DNA of 64,000 nt from an uncultured Rhizobiaceae bacterium. GTDB taxonomy: Bacteria; Pseudomonadota; Alphaproteobacteria; Rhizobiales; Rhizobiaceae. Location: the NCBI GenBank assembly GCA_951813045.1, contig CATOTF010000002.1, positions 1,550,001 to 1,614,000 of the forward strand, written 5' to 3'. The position numbers and the translations under genes are program-made. Positions 26,074 to 35,841 of the stretch are shown here, piece after piece. The notes beneath the pieces were generated by a model, which did not search any database, was not told the DNA's origin, and worked only from the letters and a program-made list of their open reading frames with translations. The first letter of the stretch is position 1. Every line of letters starts with the position of its first letter.

Positions 26074-26231
26074 AGTAAAAATCGGTTCCGGGTTTGGTTT
26101 CTCCCCAAACTACACGCCAATTCAACTCAGGCCAAAGACAGATCACCCACTTTATGTTCAATCCCCAGAAACTATTGGAATATTCTGTCTGGCGCGATCG
26201 CGATGACCATCACTAATTTATCCAAAATCTA

Positions 26232-26267
26232 ACAAAACGGCCTGCAACTGATTCTCAGTGCAGGCCG
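26232..26267 (-). terminator. Rho-independent terminator of the SPOR-protein gene
   Basis: On the minus strand a GC-rich stem (CGGCCTGCA paired with TGCAGGCCG, continued inward by CTGA/TCAG with a one-base bulge) is followed by TTTTGTTAG. It lies 41 bases after the stop codon of the SPOR gene and before scpA. Confidence 0.8.
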
Positions 26268-26307
26268 ATTTAGATTCTAATTGACGATTACCAATTGAGT
26301 TCCGAAA

Positions 26308-28566
26308 TCACCGCGTGACGAAACAGTCTCCGCCCCGCGCGGAAAGTTGCGAACACATTCTATTGGCTTCTGCCCGGCTCTTCGCTGGAATGCGAACACG
26401 GTAATAAGTATTTCCTTTCACCGTTCCCTGACGGATATCAACACCCTTACCATTCAATATGTTGGCGTAGCGGCGCGACAATGTCGAATAGCTTTGTTTT
26501 GCCGCTTCAGGTGAACGCTGGGAAGCGATCTGTACGGCGAACGGAGATTGCACACTCGGCAAAGCTTCACTTGCAATCGGGTCAACCGCTGCTTTCGGCT
26601 CTGGCTTGGCTTTTGGTTCAGGTTTAACCTTAGGTTCTACAGCAGCTGTTTTAACCGGCTTTGGATCCTTGACTGGTATCTCTTTCGCCACTGGCTTCGG
26701 TTTCACAGCAACTGGTTTAACTTTTACAGGTGCCACTTTGACAGGCGTAACCTTGACGGTTTTCACCGCAGCCGGTTTTACGGTAGTTGAGGCTGTTTTG
26801 ACTGGTTTGTTAGCATTTTTGACAGCAACCTTGAGGTCTTGATATTTAGCGGCTGCCTCAATGTCCTCGTTAGTTGGACCCTTCTTAGCCGGCGCTTTGG
26901 GTTTTACTTTAGCCTTGAGCTTGGTCTTCACAATCTTCGGTTGGACCGCGATTTTCGGCGTCTCAATTTTTGGTTTGAGAGACAATGTCGGTTCCGGCAC
27001 TTCCACACTTAGCGCCGCGTTGGTCGACTGCGGAACTGCCTGCGTCGAGCTGACAATTGTCCCGTCGGGTTTAACAACGACCGTGCGAACACGACGCGGC
27101 TTAATAACCTGCGGACCGTTATTGCCAGTATCAGCTTTAGCAACAACACGTTTCTCCGATTTTTTCGGCAGCCCAGTGCTGACTGAGACTGGAGCTTCGC
27201 TGTTGTCCTTGAGTTTCGCCTGTTTAGGTTTTTTGTTAGCTGTACCTTCAACAGACTTGTAAACAGCCTGATCCTGGTTCGGTACAATTTTGCCGCCAGC
27301 GTCCTTTGGCTTGACCTTCACAGGTTCTGTAGACGCCAAAAGTGTGGGTGCGGGGCCTGACCCGTTGCCCACATAATTCCATGCAAATGCCGCTCCCCCA
27401 CCAAGAAGTGCAAATGCAACAATCGCAAACGCTACATTTCGTCCTGATCTTCTCTGACCAACTTCGCTCGTGGCCATTGCAACCAGCGGAACATCAAGGT
27501 CATCGGCTTGATGTTGATATGCAGGTTTCAAGGTCGGTTCAGGCGCTGGAACATGAGTAGTTTGCGCCATAACGGCGGCTGCCTCAGCTTCCACCTGTGC
27601 CAGTGCATCTTCTGACCGGGGTTCAGCAGCCAAAACCGCTGCACCTGCCGCATCAAAATTGTGATCCATTGGCTCCTGATCCAGTTCTTGGTAGGTAGCC
27701 GGAATTGGTTGCGAAACATCAGGTTGATGTGAAAAATTATTTTGCCCTGCACCTGCGGGGACCGAATAATCAGCGGTCGGCGCAGCATCAAAATCGCTCA
27801 TTTGAGGAGGCTGCCACTTCGACTGCACAGCTTGAGCCTCAAATGGTTCACCTAATGCCGGAACGTGTGGAGCAGCAACGAATTCGGGTGACTTCCATGG
27901 TTCATGAGCAACTTCGGGTGTTGGGGGTAATTGTTGAACGGCGGGTGTATAGGGTTCCGGGTGCGCTGGTGTGGTGGCGCTTATCTCAACATTAACCGGA
28001 TCAGCCGGCGGAACCATTATTTCGGGCTCGCTTTCCAAAGAAACGCTTAGCAACTCCGCATCAGCAGCAACTTCTTCCGCCAGTGCACGATCAAGCTCCT
28101 CGGCAATCATATCACTAAAATCGGTATTCGAATCGGTAATTACCGGATCAACAGCATTTTGATGCTGATCAGGCATTATTGCTTCAAACGGAACTGGAGT
28201 TTCAGTAATTTCGATTGGCAGCTCGGGTACAATCGGCTGGGTGATAGGCTGCGGTGACGGTTGAGAGAGAGCTTGTTCGAGAGCATCTGTGTTAAAGACA
28301 TCGGGTTTCATCTGCTCAGCTTCCACGGGAGTCGAGTCAAACGCGCGGCTCAACTCGTCCTCAAGGTTAAACTCCAACGCTGGTGATGACTCCAGCAAAT
28401 CAATTGGCTCGCTTTCCGCGGGTTGGGTCGACCCACTTCCCACAAGTTCAGCCAGTTCTTTCAATTGGTCTTCGGCAGGAGAAACGGTGCACACGTACGC
28501 CGCACCCTCCCCTTCGAGTGATGCCAATTTCGGCCCCATCAGGAAATCATTTTTGAACTCAAACAC
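26308..28566 (-). CDS. SPOR-domain inner-membrane protein with long Pro/Lys-rich linker
   Basis: 752 aa. The acidic, low-complexity cytoplasmic region (residues 1-370) is rich in E, P, Q and A. One TM helix lies at about 376-398 (GRNVAFAIVAFALLGGGAAF). A basic Val-Lys-Pro repeat region follows (about 540-660, units like VKVAPVKVKPVAVKPKPVAK), and a C-terminal SPOR domain covers about 672-752 (FAVQIASQRSPEAAKQSYSTL ... YYRVRIPAKSRAEANRMC). SPOR domains bind denuded peptidoglycan at division sites, so the protein probably acts in cell division or cell-wall remodelling, with the linker spanning the periplasm. It is downstream of argS on the same strand, as in related genomes. Confidence 0.88.
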   Translation of the reverse strand: MFEFKNDFLMGPKLASLEGEGAAYVCTVSPAEDQLKELAELVGSGSTQPAESEPIDLLESSPALEFNLEDELSRAFDSTPVEAEQMKPDVFNTDALEQALSQPSPQPITQPIVPELPIEITETPVPFEAIMPDQHQNAVDPVITDSNTDFSDMIAEELDRALAEEVAADAELLSVSLESEPEIMVPPADPVNVEISATTPAHPEPYTPAVQQLPPTPEVAHEPWKSPEFVAAPHVPALGEPFEAQAVQSKWQPPQMSDFDAAPTADYSVPAGAGQNNFSHQPDVSQPIPATYQELDQEPMDHNFDAAGAAVLAAEPRSEDALAQVEAEAAAVMAQTTHVPAPEPTLKPAYQHQADDLDVPLVAMATSEVGQRRSGRNVAFAIVAFALLGGGAAFAWNYVGNGSGPAPTLLASTEPVKVKPKDAGGKIVPNQDQAVYKSVEGTANKKPKQAKLKDNSEAPVSVSTGLPKKSEKRVVAKADTGNNGPQVIKPRRVRTVVVKPDGTIVSSTQAVPQSTNAALSVEVPEPTLSLKPKIETPKIAVQPKIVKTKLKAKVKPKAPAKKGPTNEDIEAAAKYQDLKVAVKNANKPVKTASTTVKPAAVKTVKVTPVKVAPVKVKPVAVKPKPVAKEIPVKDPKPVKTAAVEPKVKPEPKAKPEPKAAVDPIASEALPSVQSPFAVQIASQRSPEAAKQSYSTLSRRYANILNGKGVDIRQGTVKGNTYYRVRIPAKSRAEANRMCSQLSARGGDCFVTR

Positions 28567-28704
28567 ATGTACACCTATTGTTCACTGTGGAACTTACAAC
28601 GTTCCGGTGAGTTGCGGGTATCTCCCCGGCAACCTTACACTGACTCGGCAGCTCTGCAAAATGAATGCGGCGGAATTAACGGATTCCGATAATTGCTTTT
28701 CCCG

Positions 28705-30468
28705 TCAGCGCATTTCTTCAGGTGCGTCCGCGCCGATAATTGCTAACCCAGAGGCAAGAATACACGATACAGAATACACAAGAGCTAGCCTAGCCAGCGT
28801 CAATGGTGCATTTTCTTGGTGAATAAACCGTAAATCCGGTAAATCACGCCCTTTGTTCCATTGTGAATGAAGCAGGCTTGCCAATTCGTAGAGGTAAAAC
28901 GCCAACCGATGGGGCTCATGCGACCGTGCGGCTGAATCGATAACCCGGGGGTATTCGGCCATTTTTTTAATGATCCCGATCTCACCATCATCGGTCAAAA
29001 GGCTGGTATCCGCCTTTTTCAGTGCGTTGGGAGAAATATCGAGATCACCCATGTCGCGCGCCGCCTGCCGCATAACCGAATACACTCGAGCGTGGGCATA
29101 TTGCACGTAAAACACCGGATTATCTTTCGACTGTTCAGTGACTTTTGCAAAATCAAAATCAAGGGGTGCATCGTTTTTGCGATACAACATCATGAAACGC
29201 ACCGCATCGCGTCCAACTTCATCCACTACTTCACGCAAAGTAATGAAGTTTCCAGACCGTTTTGACATGGTTACTGGCTGACCTTCACGGAACAGTTTGA
29301 CCAATTGGCAAAGCCTAACTGTTACTTTCGATGCACCGTCAGATATGGCCCGCCCCACGGCTTCCAAACGTTTAACATAACCACTGTGGTCGGCGCCAAG
29401 AATTAGGATCATTTCCTTGAAGCCCCGATCGAACTTGTCATGGAAATATCCGACATCCGCGGCAAAATAGGTGAAATCATCATTTGATTTCTTAAGGGCG
29501 CGATCCATATCGTCCCCAACATCGGTGGATCTGAACAAAAGTTGCTCGCGATCTTCCCAATCGTCCGGTTTCGCCCCTTTGGGCGGTGGCAACGTACCTT
29601 TATAGACGAGGCCCATCTCGGTTAACCGGTCAACGGTCCTTGAAATGGGGCTGGAACCGTTCTCTACTTTATGAAGCGATCTTTCAGAGAAAAACACATC
29701 GTGGTGTACCCCCAACGCTGCCAGGTCAGCCCGGATCAAACCCATCATCCCGTCAATTGAAGCCTTTTTGACGATGGGTAACCAATCCTCATCGTCAGCT
29801 TTGAGCAAGGCCTCACCGTGTTGTTTTGCCAGTGCCTCTCCCAGTGGAATCAGATATTCCCCCGGGTAAAGTCCCTCCGGGATCGCACCGATATCCTCAC
29901 CAAGCGCTTCTCGATAACGCAGATACGCCGAGCGGGCCAATACCTCGATCTGCCCGCCTGCATCATTGGTATAATATTCCCGCGTAACGTCATACCCGGC
30001 AAACGACAACAGGTTAGCCAGTGCATCACCAACCACAGCGCCGCGACAGTGCCCTACATGCATGGGGCCTGTGGGGTTTGCGGACACATATTCAACATTG
30101 ACCTTCAAGCCGTCGCCTGTGGCGTTACCACCGTAAGATTTACCCTGGTCGAGAACTTCTTTGAGATGATGTACCCAATACTCATCACTCAACGTAATAT
30201 TGATAAAACCAGGGCCCGCAATGCTGACATTAGTGACATTAGGCTCGTCTGATAATTTATCGGCTAGAAGTTGCGCTATCGCCCGGGGATTCTGCTTTGC
30301 CAGCTTGGCAAGGACCATTGCAGCGTTTGACGCCAGATTGCCGTGAGCGGGATCACGAGGTGGCTCAACTGTAATTCGCGACAGATTCAGCTCAACATCT
30401 GACTTTAAATCAAGTTGTTGCACAAATTCTTTAATGCGTTGCTCAAAAATGGCGAACACGTTTGACAT
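28705..30468 (-). CDS. argS: Arginyl-tRNA synthetase
   Basis: 587 aa class Ia synthetase. The N-terminal Arg_tRNA_synt_N domain leads into the catalytic core with [16 protein letters not shown] (HIGH motif as HVGH). The KMSKS-equivalent reads [13 protein letters not shown], and the DALR anticodon-binding domain forms the C-terminus ([22 protein letters not shown]). It charges tRNA-Arg with arginine. Its length is normal. It lies between the dGTPase-like gene (80 bases upstream) and the SPOR gene, probably in one unit. Confidence 0.96.
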   Translation of the reverse strand: MSNVFAIFEQRIKEFVQQLDLKSDVELNLSRITVEPPRDPAHGNLASNAAMVLAKLAKQNPRAIAQLLADKLSDEPNVTNVSIAGPGFINITLSDEYWVHHLKEVLDQGKSYGGNATGDGLKVNVEYVSANPTGPMHVGHCRGAVVGDALANLLSFAGYDVTREYYTNDAGGQIEVLARSAYLRYREALGEDIGAIPEGLYPGEYLIPLGEALAKQHGEALLKADDEDWLPIVKKASIDGMMGLIRADLAALGVHHDVFFSERSLHKVENGSSPISRTVDRLTEMGLVYKGTLPPPKGAKPDDWEDREQLLFRSTDVGDDMDRALKKSNDDFTYFAADVGYFHDKFDRGFKEMILILGADHSGYVKRLEAVGRAISDGASKVTVRLCQLVKLFREGQPVTMSKRSGNFITLREVVDEVGRDAVRFMMLYRKNDAPLDFDFAKVTEQSKDNPVFYVQYAHARVYSVMRQAARDMGDLDISPNALKKADTSLLTDDGEIGIIKKMAEYPRVIDSAARSHEPHRLAFYLYELASLLHSQWNKGRDLPDLRFIHQENAPLTLARLALVYSVSCILASGLAIIGADAPEEMR

Positions 30469-30548
30469 GATGATTTCTCTTGATCTGTCTATCTGGTTGA
30501 TGTTCTGGAAGTTATTGCCACACCAACCTATAAAATGTTGCTGTTCGG

Positions 30549-31784
30549 TTATCGCAGTTCCGGTGTGTGGTCAAACAACCGATGGTGATCAAACACGGCA
30601 TATCTATCGGTCATACCAGCCAAATAGTCACTTATTCGAGTGGCGCGTTGTTGATCATCCAGCCCTTCTAAATTCCATTCCGGGCTATCGGGCATCTTTT
30701 CATTTCCGGACCAATAAGCATCGTAAAGATCACCTAAAATCTGCTGTGCGGCATTGACCGGCCCCATGACGTTTGGGTGCCGGTACATATTTTCAAACAA
30801 AAAAGCCTTGAGCGTTTTCTCATCCTTTTCCATTTCCGATGAAAACCCAACAACTGCGTAGTCGAGGTGACGCACGGTGTCAGCATCAACAGGGCTCGCC
30901 AATTCTATTCTCCCAACCGATTCTCTAATGACATCCTCAACCATGAGCGTAATTTGTCTGCGGACAAGCTCATGCGTTGTACGGGAATCATCCAATGTCG
31001 GGTGGAGAGCGCGAACCTGCTCAAGGATACCACCAGATAGAGATAATGTGCTCAATTGATCGAGTTCAAACAGCCCTGCCCTCAGTCCATCATCCAGATC
31101 ATGATTATCATAGGCGATATCATCCGCTATTGCCGCACATTGCGCCTCAACTGAGGGCCAGGACCATAATTTTAGATCATGTCGAGTGTTGTACTCGAGA
31201 ATTGCTTTCGGCACAGGTCCATCCAGCCCATCACCATCCGCGTCAGTTAGAGGACCATTGTGTTTCACCAGTCCTTCCAGGGATTCCCAGCTCAAATTGA
31301 GCCCGTCAAATGTCGCGTATCGTTTCTCAAGAGCTGTGACGATACGCAAGGACTGTGCGTTATGATCAAACCCGCCAAATGCGTTCAATTTTTCATTCAG
31401 CACCCGTTCACCGGCATGACCAAAGGGAGTGTGGCCAAAATCGTGAACCAATGCCAGAGCCTCGGCCAGATCTTCATCTGCGCCTAATGCACGCGCCAAA
31501 GCCCGTGCAATCTGCCCCACCTCTATCGAATGGGTTAATCGCGTTCGAAAATGATCACCTTCGTTGTGCACAAAAACCTGTGTCTTGTGCATCAAGCGCC
31601 TGAATGCATCACTGTGTATGATCCGGTCACGGTCGCGTTGGAACTCCGAACGGGTTGGACTTATCGGCTCATCAATCAAACGTCCGCGGGAAAGATTTGC
31701 ATCCGCCGCATAGACCGCCTTTTGCGGCCTGCCACGCAGGTGCGTAAAGTCATAGGATGATGACAAATGGGATGACTGATTCAT
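30549..31784 (-). CDS. dgt: dGTPase-like HD-domain deoxynucleotide triphosphohydrolase
   Basis: 411 aa. HD-domain ligands are clear: [20 protein letters not shown] (His), [15 protein letters not shown] (His-Asp) and [21 protein letters not shown] (Asp). The N-terminal [30 protein letters not shown] is the family signature. It hydrolyses dNTPs to nucleoside and triphosphate and helps balance pools. The gene symbol denotes the family; many alphaproteobacterial members are annotated as dGTPase-like type 2 proteins. It is divergent from the Fe-S carrier gene. Confidence 0.93.
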   Translation of the reverse strand: MNQSSHLSSSYDFTHLRGRPQKAVYAADANLSRGRLIDEPISPTRSEFQRDRDRIIHSDAFRRLMHKTQVFVHNEGDHFRTRLTHSIEVGQIARALARALGADEDLAEALALVHDFGHTPFGHAGERVLNEKLNAFGGFDHNAQSLRIVTALEKRYATFDGLNLSWESLEGLVKHNGPLTDADGDGLDGPVPKAILEYNTRHDLKLWSWPSVEAQCAAIADDIAYDNHDLDDGLRAGLFELDQLSTLSLSGGILEQVRALHPTLDDSRTTHELVRRQITLMVEDVIRESVGRIELASPVDADTVRHLDYAVVGFSSEMEKDEKTLKAFLFENMYRHPNVMGPVNAAQQILGDLYDAYWSGNEKMPDSPEWNLEGLDDQQRATRISDYLAGMTDRYAVFDHHRLFDHTPELR

Positions 31785-31911
31785 GACGTTGCATTAGCGC
31801 AGATTGGGGTTTCGCGCCAACTCTCTACAAACTGCACATTCATCGTATTTATACGATTGACGCAACATGATCGGCTACCTACATGTTGTTAAGAGCAGGA
31901 AGAGAACCAGA

Positions 31912-32268
31912 ATGACCGATATTGCAGCAATTCAAATTCCGGAAGGTGAAGTCGCCGTTTCAACGGCTGCCGCCAAACGTGTCGCTAAAATCCTGGCCGG
32001 TGAACCCGAGATGAATGCCTTACGCGTTTCCGTAGAGGGTGGAGGTTGCTCAGGGTTCTCCTACAAATTTGACCTCACGAATGAATCGCAAGACGATGAT
32101 ATCGTTTTGGAATCTGAAGGTGCAAAGGTTCTTATCGACCCAATTTCTCTGATGTACATGGGAGGGTCATTGATTGATTTTGTAGATGACCTTATGGGGC
32201 AAAGTTTTCAGATCAAAAACCCGAATGCCACGGCCAGTTGCGGGTGCGGCACCAGCTTTTCCATGTGA
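31912..32268 (+). CDS. erpA: A-type iron-sulfur cluster carrier (ErpA/IscA family)
   Basis: 118 aa from the ATG at 31912, preceded by GGAAGAG; the ATG at 31867 in frame is less likely. The three conserved Cys are present: VEGGGCSGFSYKF and the C-terminal SCGCGTSF. Such proteins receive Fe-S clusters from the scaffold and insert them into apoproteins. The location next to dgt and divergent from it is the usual one for the ErpA-like gene in Hyphomicrobiales; ErpA against IscA cannot be proved from the sequence. Confidence 0.88.
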   Translation: MTDIAAIQIPEGEVAVSTAAAKRVAKILAGEPEMNALRVSVEGGGCSGFSYKFDLTNESQDDDIVLESEGAKVLIDPISLMYMGGSLIDFVDDLMGQSFQIKNPNATASCGCGTSFSM

Positions 32269-32300
32269 CCGAAACAATCACTTTTCGATAAGAATAAGTC

Positions 32301-33056
32301 TTGAGCAGTTACAATTATCCAAGTTATCCAACGGCAGAGGGATACCTGACCGAAAGGACGCGGAACGCCTATATTGCCGCAGCAATAGCTGGTGGGCGCA
32401 TGCCCGAGAATGCGCATCGCATTGCCGAGATAATATCCCTTTCGGCCTCAAACGACGGCAACAAACCCATTCAATTTTGGCAATTGTTTTCTGTGCTGGG
32501 ACAGGAACCAATTGTTCGAATAGTTGCCAGTTTCTATCAACGGGTTTTTGCTGACGAAAAATGGTTTCGCGCACCATTTGAACGGGTTGGTGATCTCAAT
32601 CACCACGTTGGTACACAGGCCTATATGTGGTTTGACGTTATGGGTGCAGGCCCGGCCTATCACGGTGGCGAATTTCGCCTGAACTTTCACCACACTCACA
32701 ATGCTATTCAGCTCATGAACGAAAAAGGGGCAAAACGCTGGGTGAAACTTATGGTGGATACACTCGACTCTTCCGCCAGTGTCATGACAGACGACCCTCG
32801 AGTTCGCCCCGCCATAAACACGTTTCTCACTCACTTTTTTGCTAAATATGCCGCAGATTTTAATTTTGCGAATAACGAAAGTTTCGGAGAACTAAATCCG
32901 CCTTTCAAGCGCAAGATCAATTTCATGAACATGACATCAGATGCAATTGAGGCGCTGGCAGAAGATGAGTTGAGAGATGCACTTGGTGATCGTGGCATCG
33001 ACGTCGACAATATCAAGAGTAAAACAGATTTGGTGAATATGGCGCTCAGCCTCTAA
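32301..33056 (+). CDS. Truncated-hemoglobin-like globin with C-terminal SAP-like motif
   Basis: Up to 251 aa from a TTG at 32301; an in-frame stop at 32295 prevents extension, and the ATG at 32400 (MPENAHRIAE) is an alternative start. The central ~130 residues match group II/III truncated hemoglobins: FWQLFSVLGQEPIVRIVASFYQRVF (helix A/B, then pre-F region), NHHVGTQAYMWFDVMGAGP, YHGGEFRLNFHHTHN (proximal-His region), and GAKRWVKLMVDTLD. The last ~40 residues (IEALAEDELRDALGDRGIDV, then KSKTDLVNMAL) resemble a SAP-type helix-extended-loop-helix, normally a DNA-binding element; this fusion is unusual. It lies 32 bases after the Fe-S carrier gene, perhaps co-transcribed. Confidence 0.75.
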   Translation: MSSYNYPSYPTAEGYLTERTRNAYIAAAIAGGRMPENAHRIAEIISLSASNDGNKPIQFWQLFSVLGQEPIVRIVASFYQRVFADEKWFRAPFERVGDLNHHVGTQAYMWFDVMGAGPAYHGGEFRLNFHHTHNAIQLMNEKGAKRWVKLMVDTLDSSASVMTDDPRVRPAINTFLTHFFAKYAADFNFANNESFGELNPPFKRKINFMNMTSDAIEALAEDELRDALGDRGIDVDNIKSKTDLVNMALSL

Positions 33057-33266
33057 CACGACAGACATTTATTCGAACTCACGAATGGCGATATTGATAT
33101 AAAAACCAGCTCGCACGGAATACGAGTTAAAGCGCGTTGCAATAAATCCCGTTATTGAAAATGTGCATTATATTCCGAATATCTTCGCGGATTCTCGCCC
33201 ATAAAACAGGAAAAAGGCATCAAAACCCTCAGTTTTTACCCGATTTTTTGGAAAAATCCGCCACTT
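33057..33266. other. Intergenic stretch between convergent genes
   Basis: 210 AT-rich bases between the globin and permease stops. No gene or clear terminator hairpin is seen, although convergent transcription makes terminators likely here. Confidence 0.4.
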
Positions 33267-35633
33267 TTACAGTTTTTTCTTGGCTTTTTCCCACGCTGCG
33301 CGATCAGATTTAGCCTGCGGCGGCTTACCGCTCAAAATATCCTTGGCCTGTTTCTTCCACTTTTCACCTTTCGGACGACCGCCGGTGCCAGCCTTTTGAG
33401 CGGCAGCCTCCAGCTTGTCATCGGTCATGGCAATCAAGCCCGAAAGGTTTTCAACACCAGCGCTTTGCAAAGACTTGGAAGTCTTTGGACCAATTCCATC
33501 AACGAACTCCAAATCATCTAGCGCCGATCCTGCGAGCTTGCCTATCGTAGATTTCGATTTAGCCGCGCTTTTCTTAGCAGGAGGAGCCTTGCTAGTGGAC
33601 TTCGCAGATGTCTTAAGTTTGGTTGTTTTGGCAGATGATTTGCCAGCTGTTTTAGTTACGCCTGCAGTCTTCGCTTTTGACTTGGCGACAGCAGTCTTTT
33701 TTGCCGAAGAATCAGTAACTTTAGATTTTACGGCCGTTTTACTTGCAGCCTTCGGCGCCGGTTTTGTAGCAGCAATTTCACCAGCCGATACTTTAGAACC
33801 CGTTGACTTCAGCGCCGTTACACCGCTGGAACTGGCGCTCTTCGTTGAGCTGGGTTTTGGCTCCCCACCTTTTGACGTAGTGCCTCTGGAAGTTGAACTC
33901 TTTGAAGGTGACGCTTTCGCAGAGGACGATTTTGTACCACTAGTTGCGGATTTAGCGGCTGTTGAAGCACCGCCGGAGCTTGAGTTGGATTCGGTATAAG
34001 CGGCGGCAACACCACCAGCTGAAAGCGCGGTAGCACCTCCAGCTAACGCAGCAGCAGAAGTTCCCTGCCCTGTCTGGGCAGCAGCACTATCTGCCATGCT
34101 GGATACTTTTGCAGCACCGGCACCAGCCATCGCACCAGCTCCACCGTGAGATTCATCTGAGTTAGCAAGTCCTGAAAGTGCAGCGCTGTTCCCTTCCCCA
34201 TCCAGATCTTCGGGCAGCATCAGGTTCAACACGATTGCGATGAAGGCTGCTGGTAGCAGGCCTGATGTCAGCAGGATTTTCCAGGTGCCACCCAAATGCT
34301 GTAACGCTTCCGGCACAAGCTGCAGTCCAAGACCAACGGAAAGCGCCGTTGCGAATATAATCATATTGCGACGACCCCAGTTGACCTCTGACAGCATGTT
34401 CACACCCGCTGATGCCACCATGCCGAACATCACAATCACGCCGCCACCCAGAACTTCAATGGGAACAGTTGAGATAATCGCGCCAATCTTCGGGATCAAC
34501 CCGCAGACCATCAGGAAGATAGCACCAATCGTCACAACATGGCGCGACATCACACCGGTCATGGAAATCAGGCCAACGTTCTGTGAGAACGAGGTGTTCG
34601 GCAGGCTGCCGAATACACCGGCAATCGCGGTGCCCAATCCGTCGGCAAAAGTTGCCCCTTGGATCTCCTTGTCGGTTGCCTCACGACCGGCACCACCCTT
34701 AGTAATACCGGAAACATCACCAACCGTTTCAATCGCCGAGATAAACGCCATCAGGCACATGCCGATGATGATCGCCCAGTTCCATTCAAAACCCCAGCGG
34801 AACGGGTTCGGCGCTTCAAACCAGGATGCACGGCCGACATTGCCAAACCAGTCTCCAAAGGCAAAAGACGCCATGCCGGTCTGATGCATGATGAAGGCCA
34901 CAATGTAACCAACGATAATACCGATCAGCACGGCCGCAATTGACATCAGGCCACGGGTGAAAAACTTTACCCAAAGTGTGGCGAAGATCACCACAAGTGC
35001 CACGAACCAATTAGCAAATTTGCCAAACTCCAATCCAGAAATGTCTCCAACCGGCCCTTTGGCAAATTTCGCGGTCATGACTTCCTTGAACATGGCATCA
35101 TAGGCCGGAACGCCCCCAGCTGCATATTGAATGCCCACCTTCATCAGTGCCAATCCGATCATCAGGACAATCAGTCCCGTCACCAGCGGCGGCAGGGCAA
35201 AGCGAATGCGTTTGATGAAAAGACCGATGATGAAGTGGAAAATACCACCAACAATAACCCCTGTCATCAACCCGCCAAGACCGGCAATGCCGGCGCCCAA
35301 CATGGCCGGGATCATCACCGGCAGATAGGCAAAACTCGTACCCTGAACAATCGGCAGCCGCGCCCCGATGGGCCCCATACCAACGGTCTGGATCAATGTC
35401 GCAACACCGGCAAAGAACATCGCCATCTGCATCATATAAATCATATGCGGGAAATCTGGCGAATTGGACCCAAAGCCAAACCCAGCCGCACCGGCAACAA
35501 TAATCGCCGGTGTCACATTCGACACAAACATCGCCAGAACATGCTGAATACCAAGCGGGACAGCAGAACCCAAAGGCGGCATGTAATCAGGATCGCGCAG
35601 TTGAGCTGGTGTACCCAAAGAATTATTGGTCAT
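33267..35633 (-). CDS. NCS2-family nucleobase (uracil/xanthine) permease with histone-like and HhH C-terminal extension
   Basis: 788 aa, about 330 longer than normal. Residues 1 to about 475 form a complete NCS2 permease with 12-14 TM segments, including GTSFAYLPVMIPAMLG, the substrate-site region AISAIETVGDVSGITKGGAGRE, and SLPNTSFSQNVGLISMTGVMSRHV. Residues about 485-700 are low complexity, first Ala/Gly/Ser-rich and then Lys/Ala/Ser/Thr-rich like histone H1 tails (TSKAPPAKKSAAKSK). The last ~85 residues contain a helix-hairpin-helix-like domain (LEFVDGIGPKTSKSLQSAGV ... DKLEAAAQKAG) and a Lys-rich end. The core imports purine or pyrimidine bases with protons. The tail would be cytoplasmic and may bind nucleic acid; its function is unknown. 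Confidence 0.9.
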   Translation of the reverse strand: MTNNSLGTPAQLRDPDYMPPLGSAVPLGIQHVLAMFVSNVTPAIIVAGAAGFGFGSNSPDFPHMIYMMQMAMFFAGVATLIQTVGMGPIGARLPIVQGTSFAYLPVMIPAMLGAGIAGLGGLMTGVIVGGIFHFIIGLFIKRIRFALPPLVTGLIVLMIGLALMKVGIQYAAGGVPAYDAMFKEVMTAKFAKGPVGDISGLEFGKFANWFVALVVIFATLWVKFFTRGLMSIAAVLIGIIVGYIVAFIMHQTGMASFAFGDWFGNVGRASWFEAPNPFRWGFEWNWAIIIGMCLMAFISAIETVGDVSGITKGGAGREATDKEIQGATFADGLGTAIAGVFGSLPNTSFSQNVGLISMTGVMSRHVVTIGAIFLMVCGLIPKIGAIISTVPIEVLGGGVIVMFGMVASAGVNMLSEVNWGRRNMIIFATALSVGLGLQLVPEALQHLGGTWKILLTSGLLPAAFIAIVLNLMLPEDLDGEGNSAALSGLANSDESHGGAGAMAGAGAAKVSSMADSAAAQTGQGTSAAALAGGATALSAGGVAAAYTESNSSSGGASTAAKSATSGTKSSSAKASPSKSSTSRGTTSKGGEPKPSSTKSASSSGVTALKSTGSKVSAGEIAATKPAPKAASKTAVKSKVTDSSAKKTAVAKSKAKTAGVTKTAGKSSAKTTKLKTSAKSTSKAPPAKKSAAKSKSTIGKLAGSALDDLEFVDGIGPKTSKSLQSAGVENLSGLIAMTDDKLEAAAQKAGTGGRPKGEKWKKQAKDILSGKPPQAKSDRAAWEKAKKKL

Positions 35634-35841
35634 GGTAGACTCCCCTTGGGCTTTTTATCCGAACTTTGGATCGTACGATGACGATTCCTTTTTCACCCGC
35701 CGACATATTAAACACTCAATCTAACCGTGCAAAACTCTTTCTCACGTGCCTGTGAACAAGACAATTCATTGGCACCACAAGCAGGACCCATTAGAGTATC
35801 CACAATTGTGCGCTGCACTTTCCGGATTTGAAGTCTTAGTT

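Noticed and set aside
26548-27262. Plus-strand frames opposite the SPOR-protein repeat region
   Set aside because: They are antisense products of the repetitive VKP coding sequence.
33415-33999. 194-codon plus-strand frame opposite the permease tail
   Set aside because: Its Val/Ala/Leu/Phe-rich composition is the mirror of the Lys/Ala/Ser-rich minus-strand repeats.
35634-35841. Possible purine riboswitch upstream of the NCS2 permease
   Set aside because: No aptamer-like paired arms or conserved core could be recognised.
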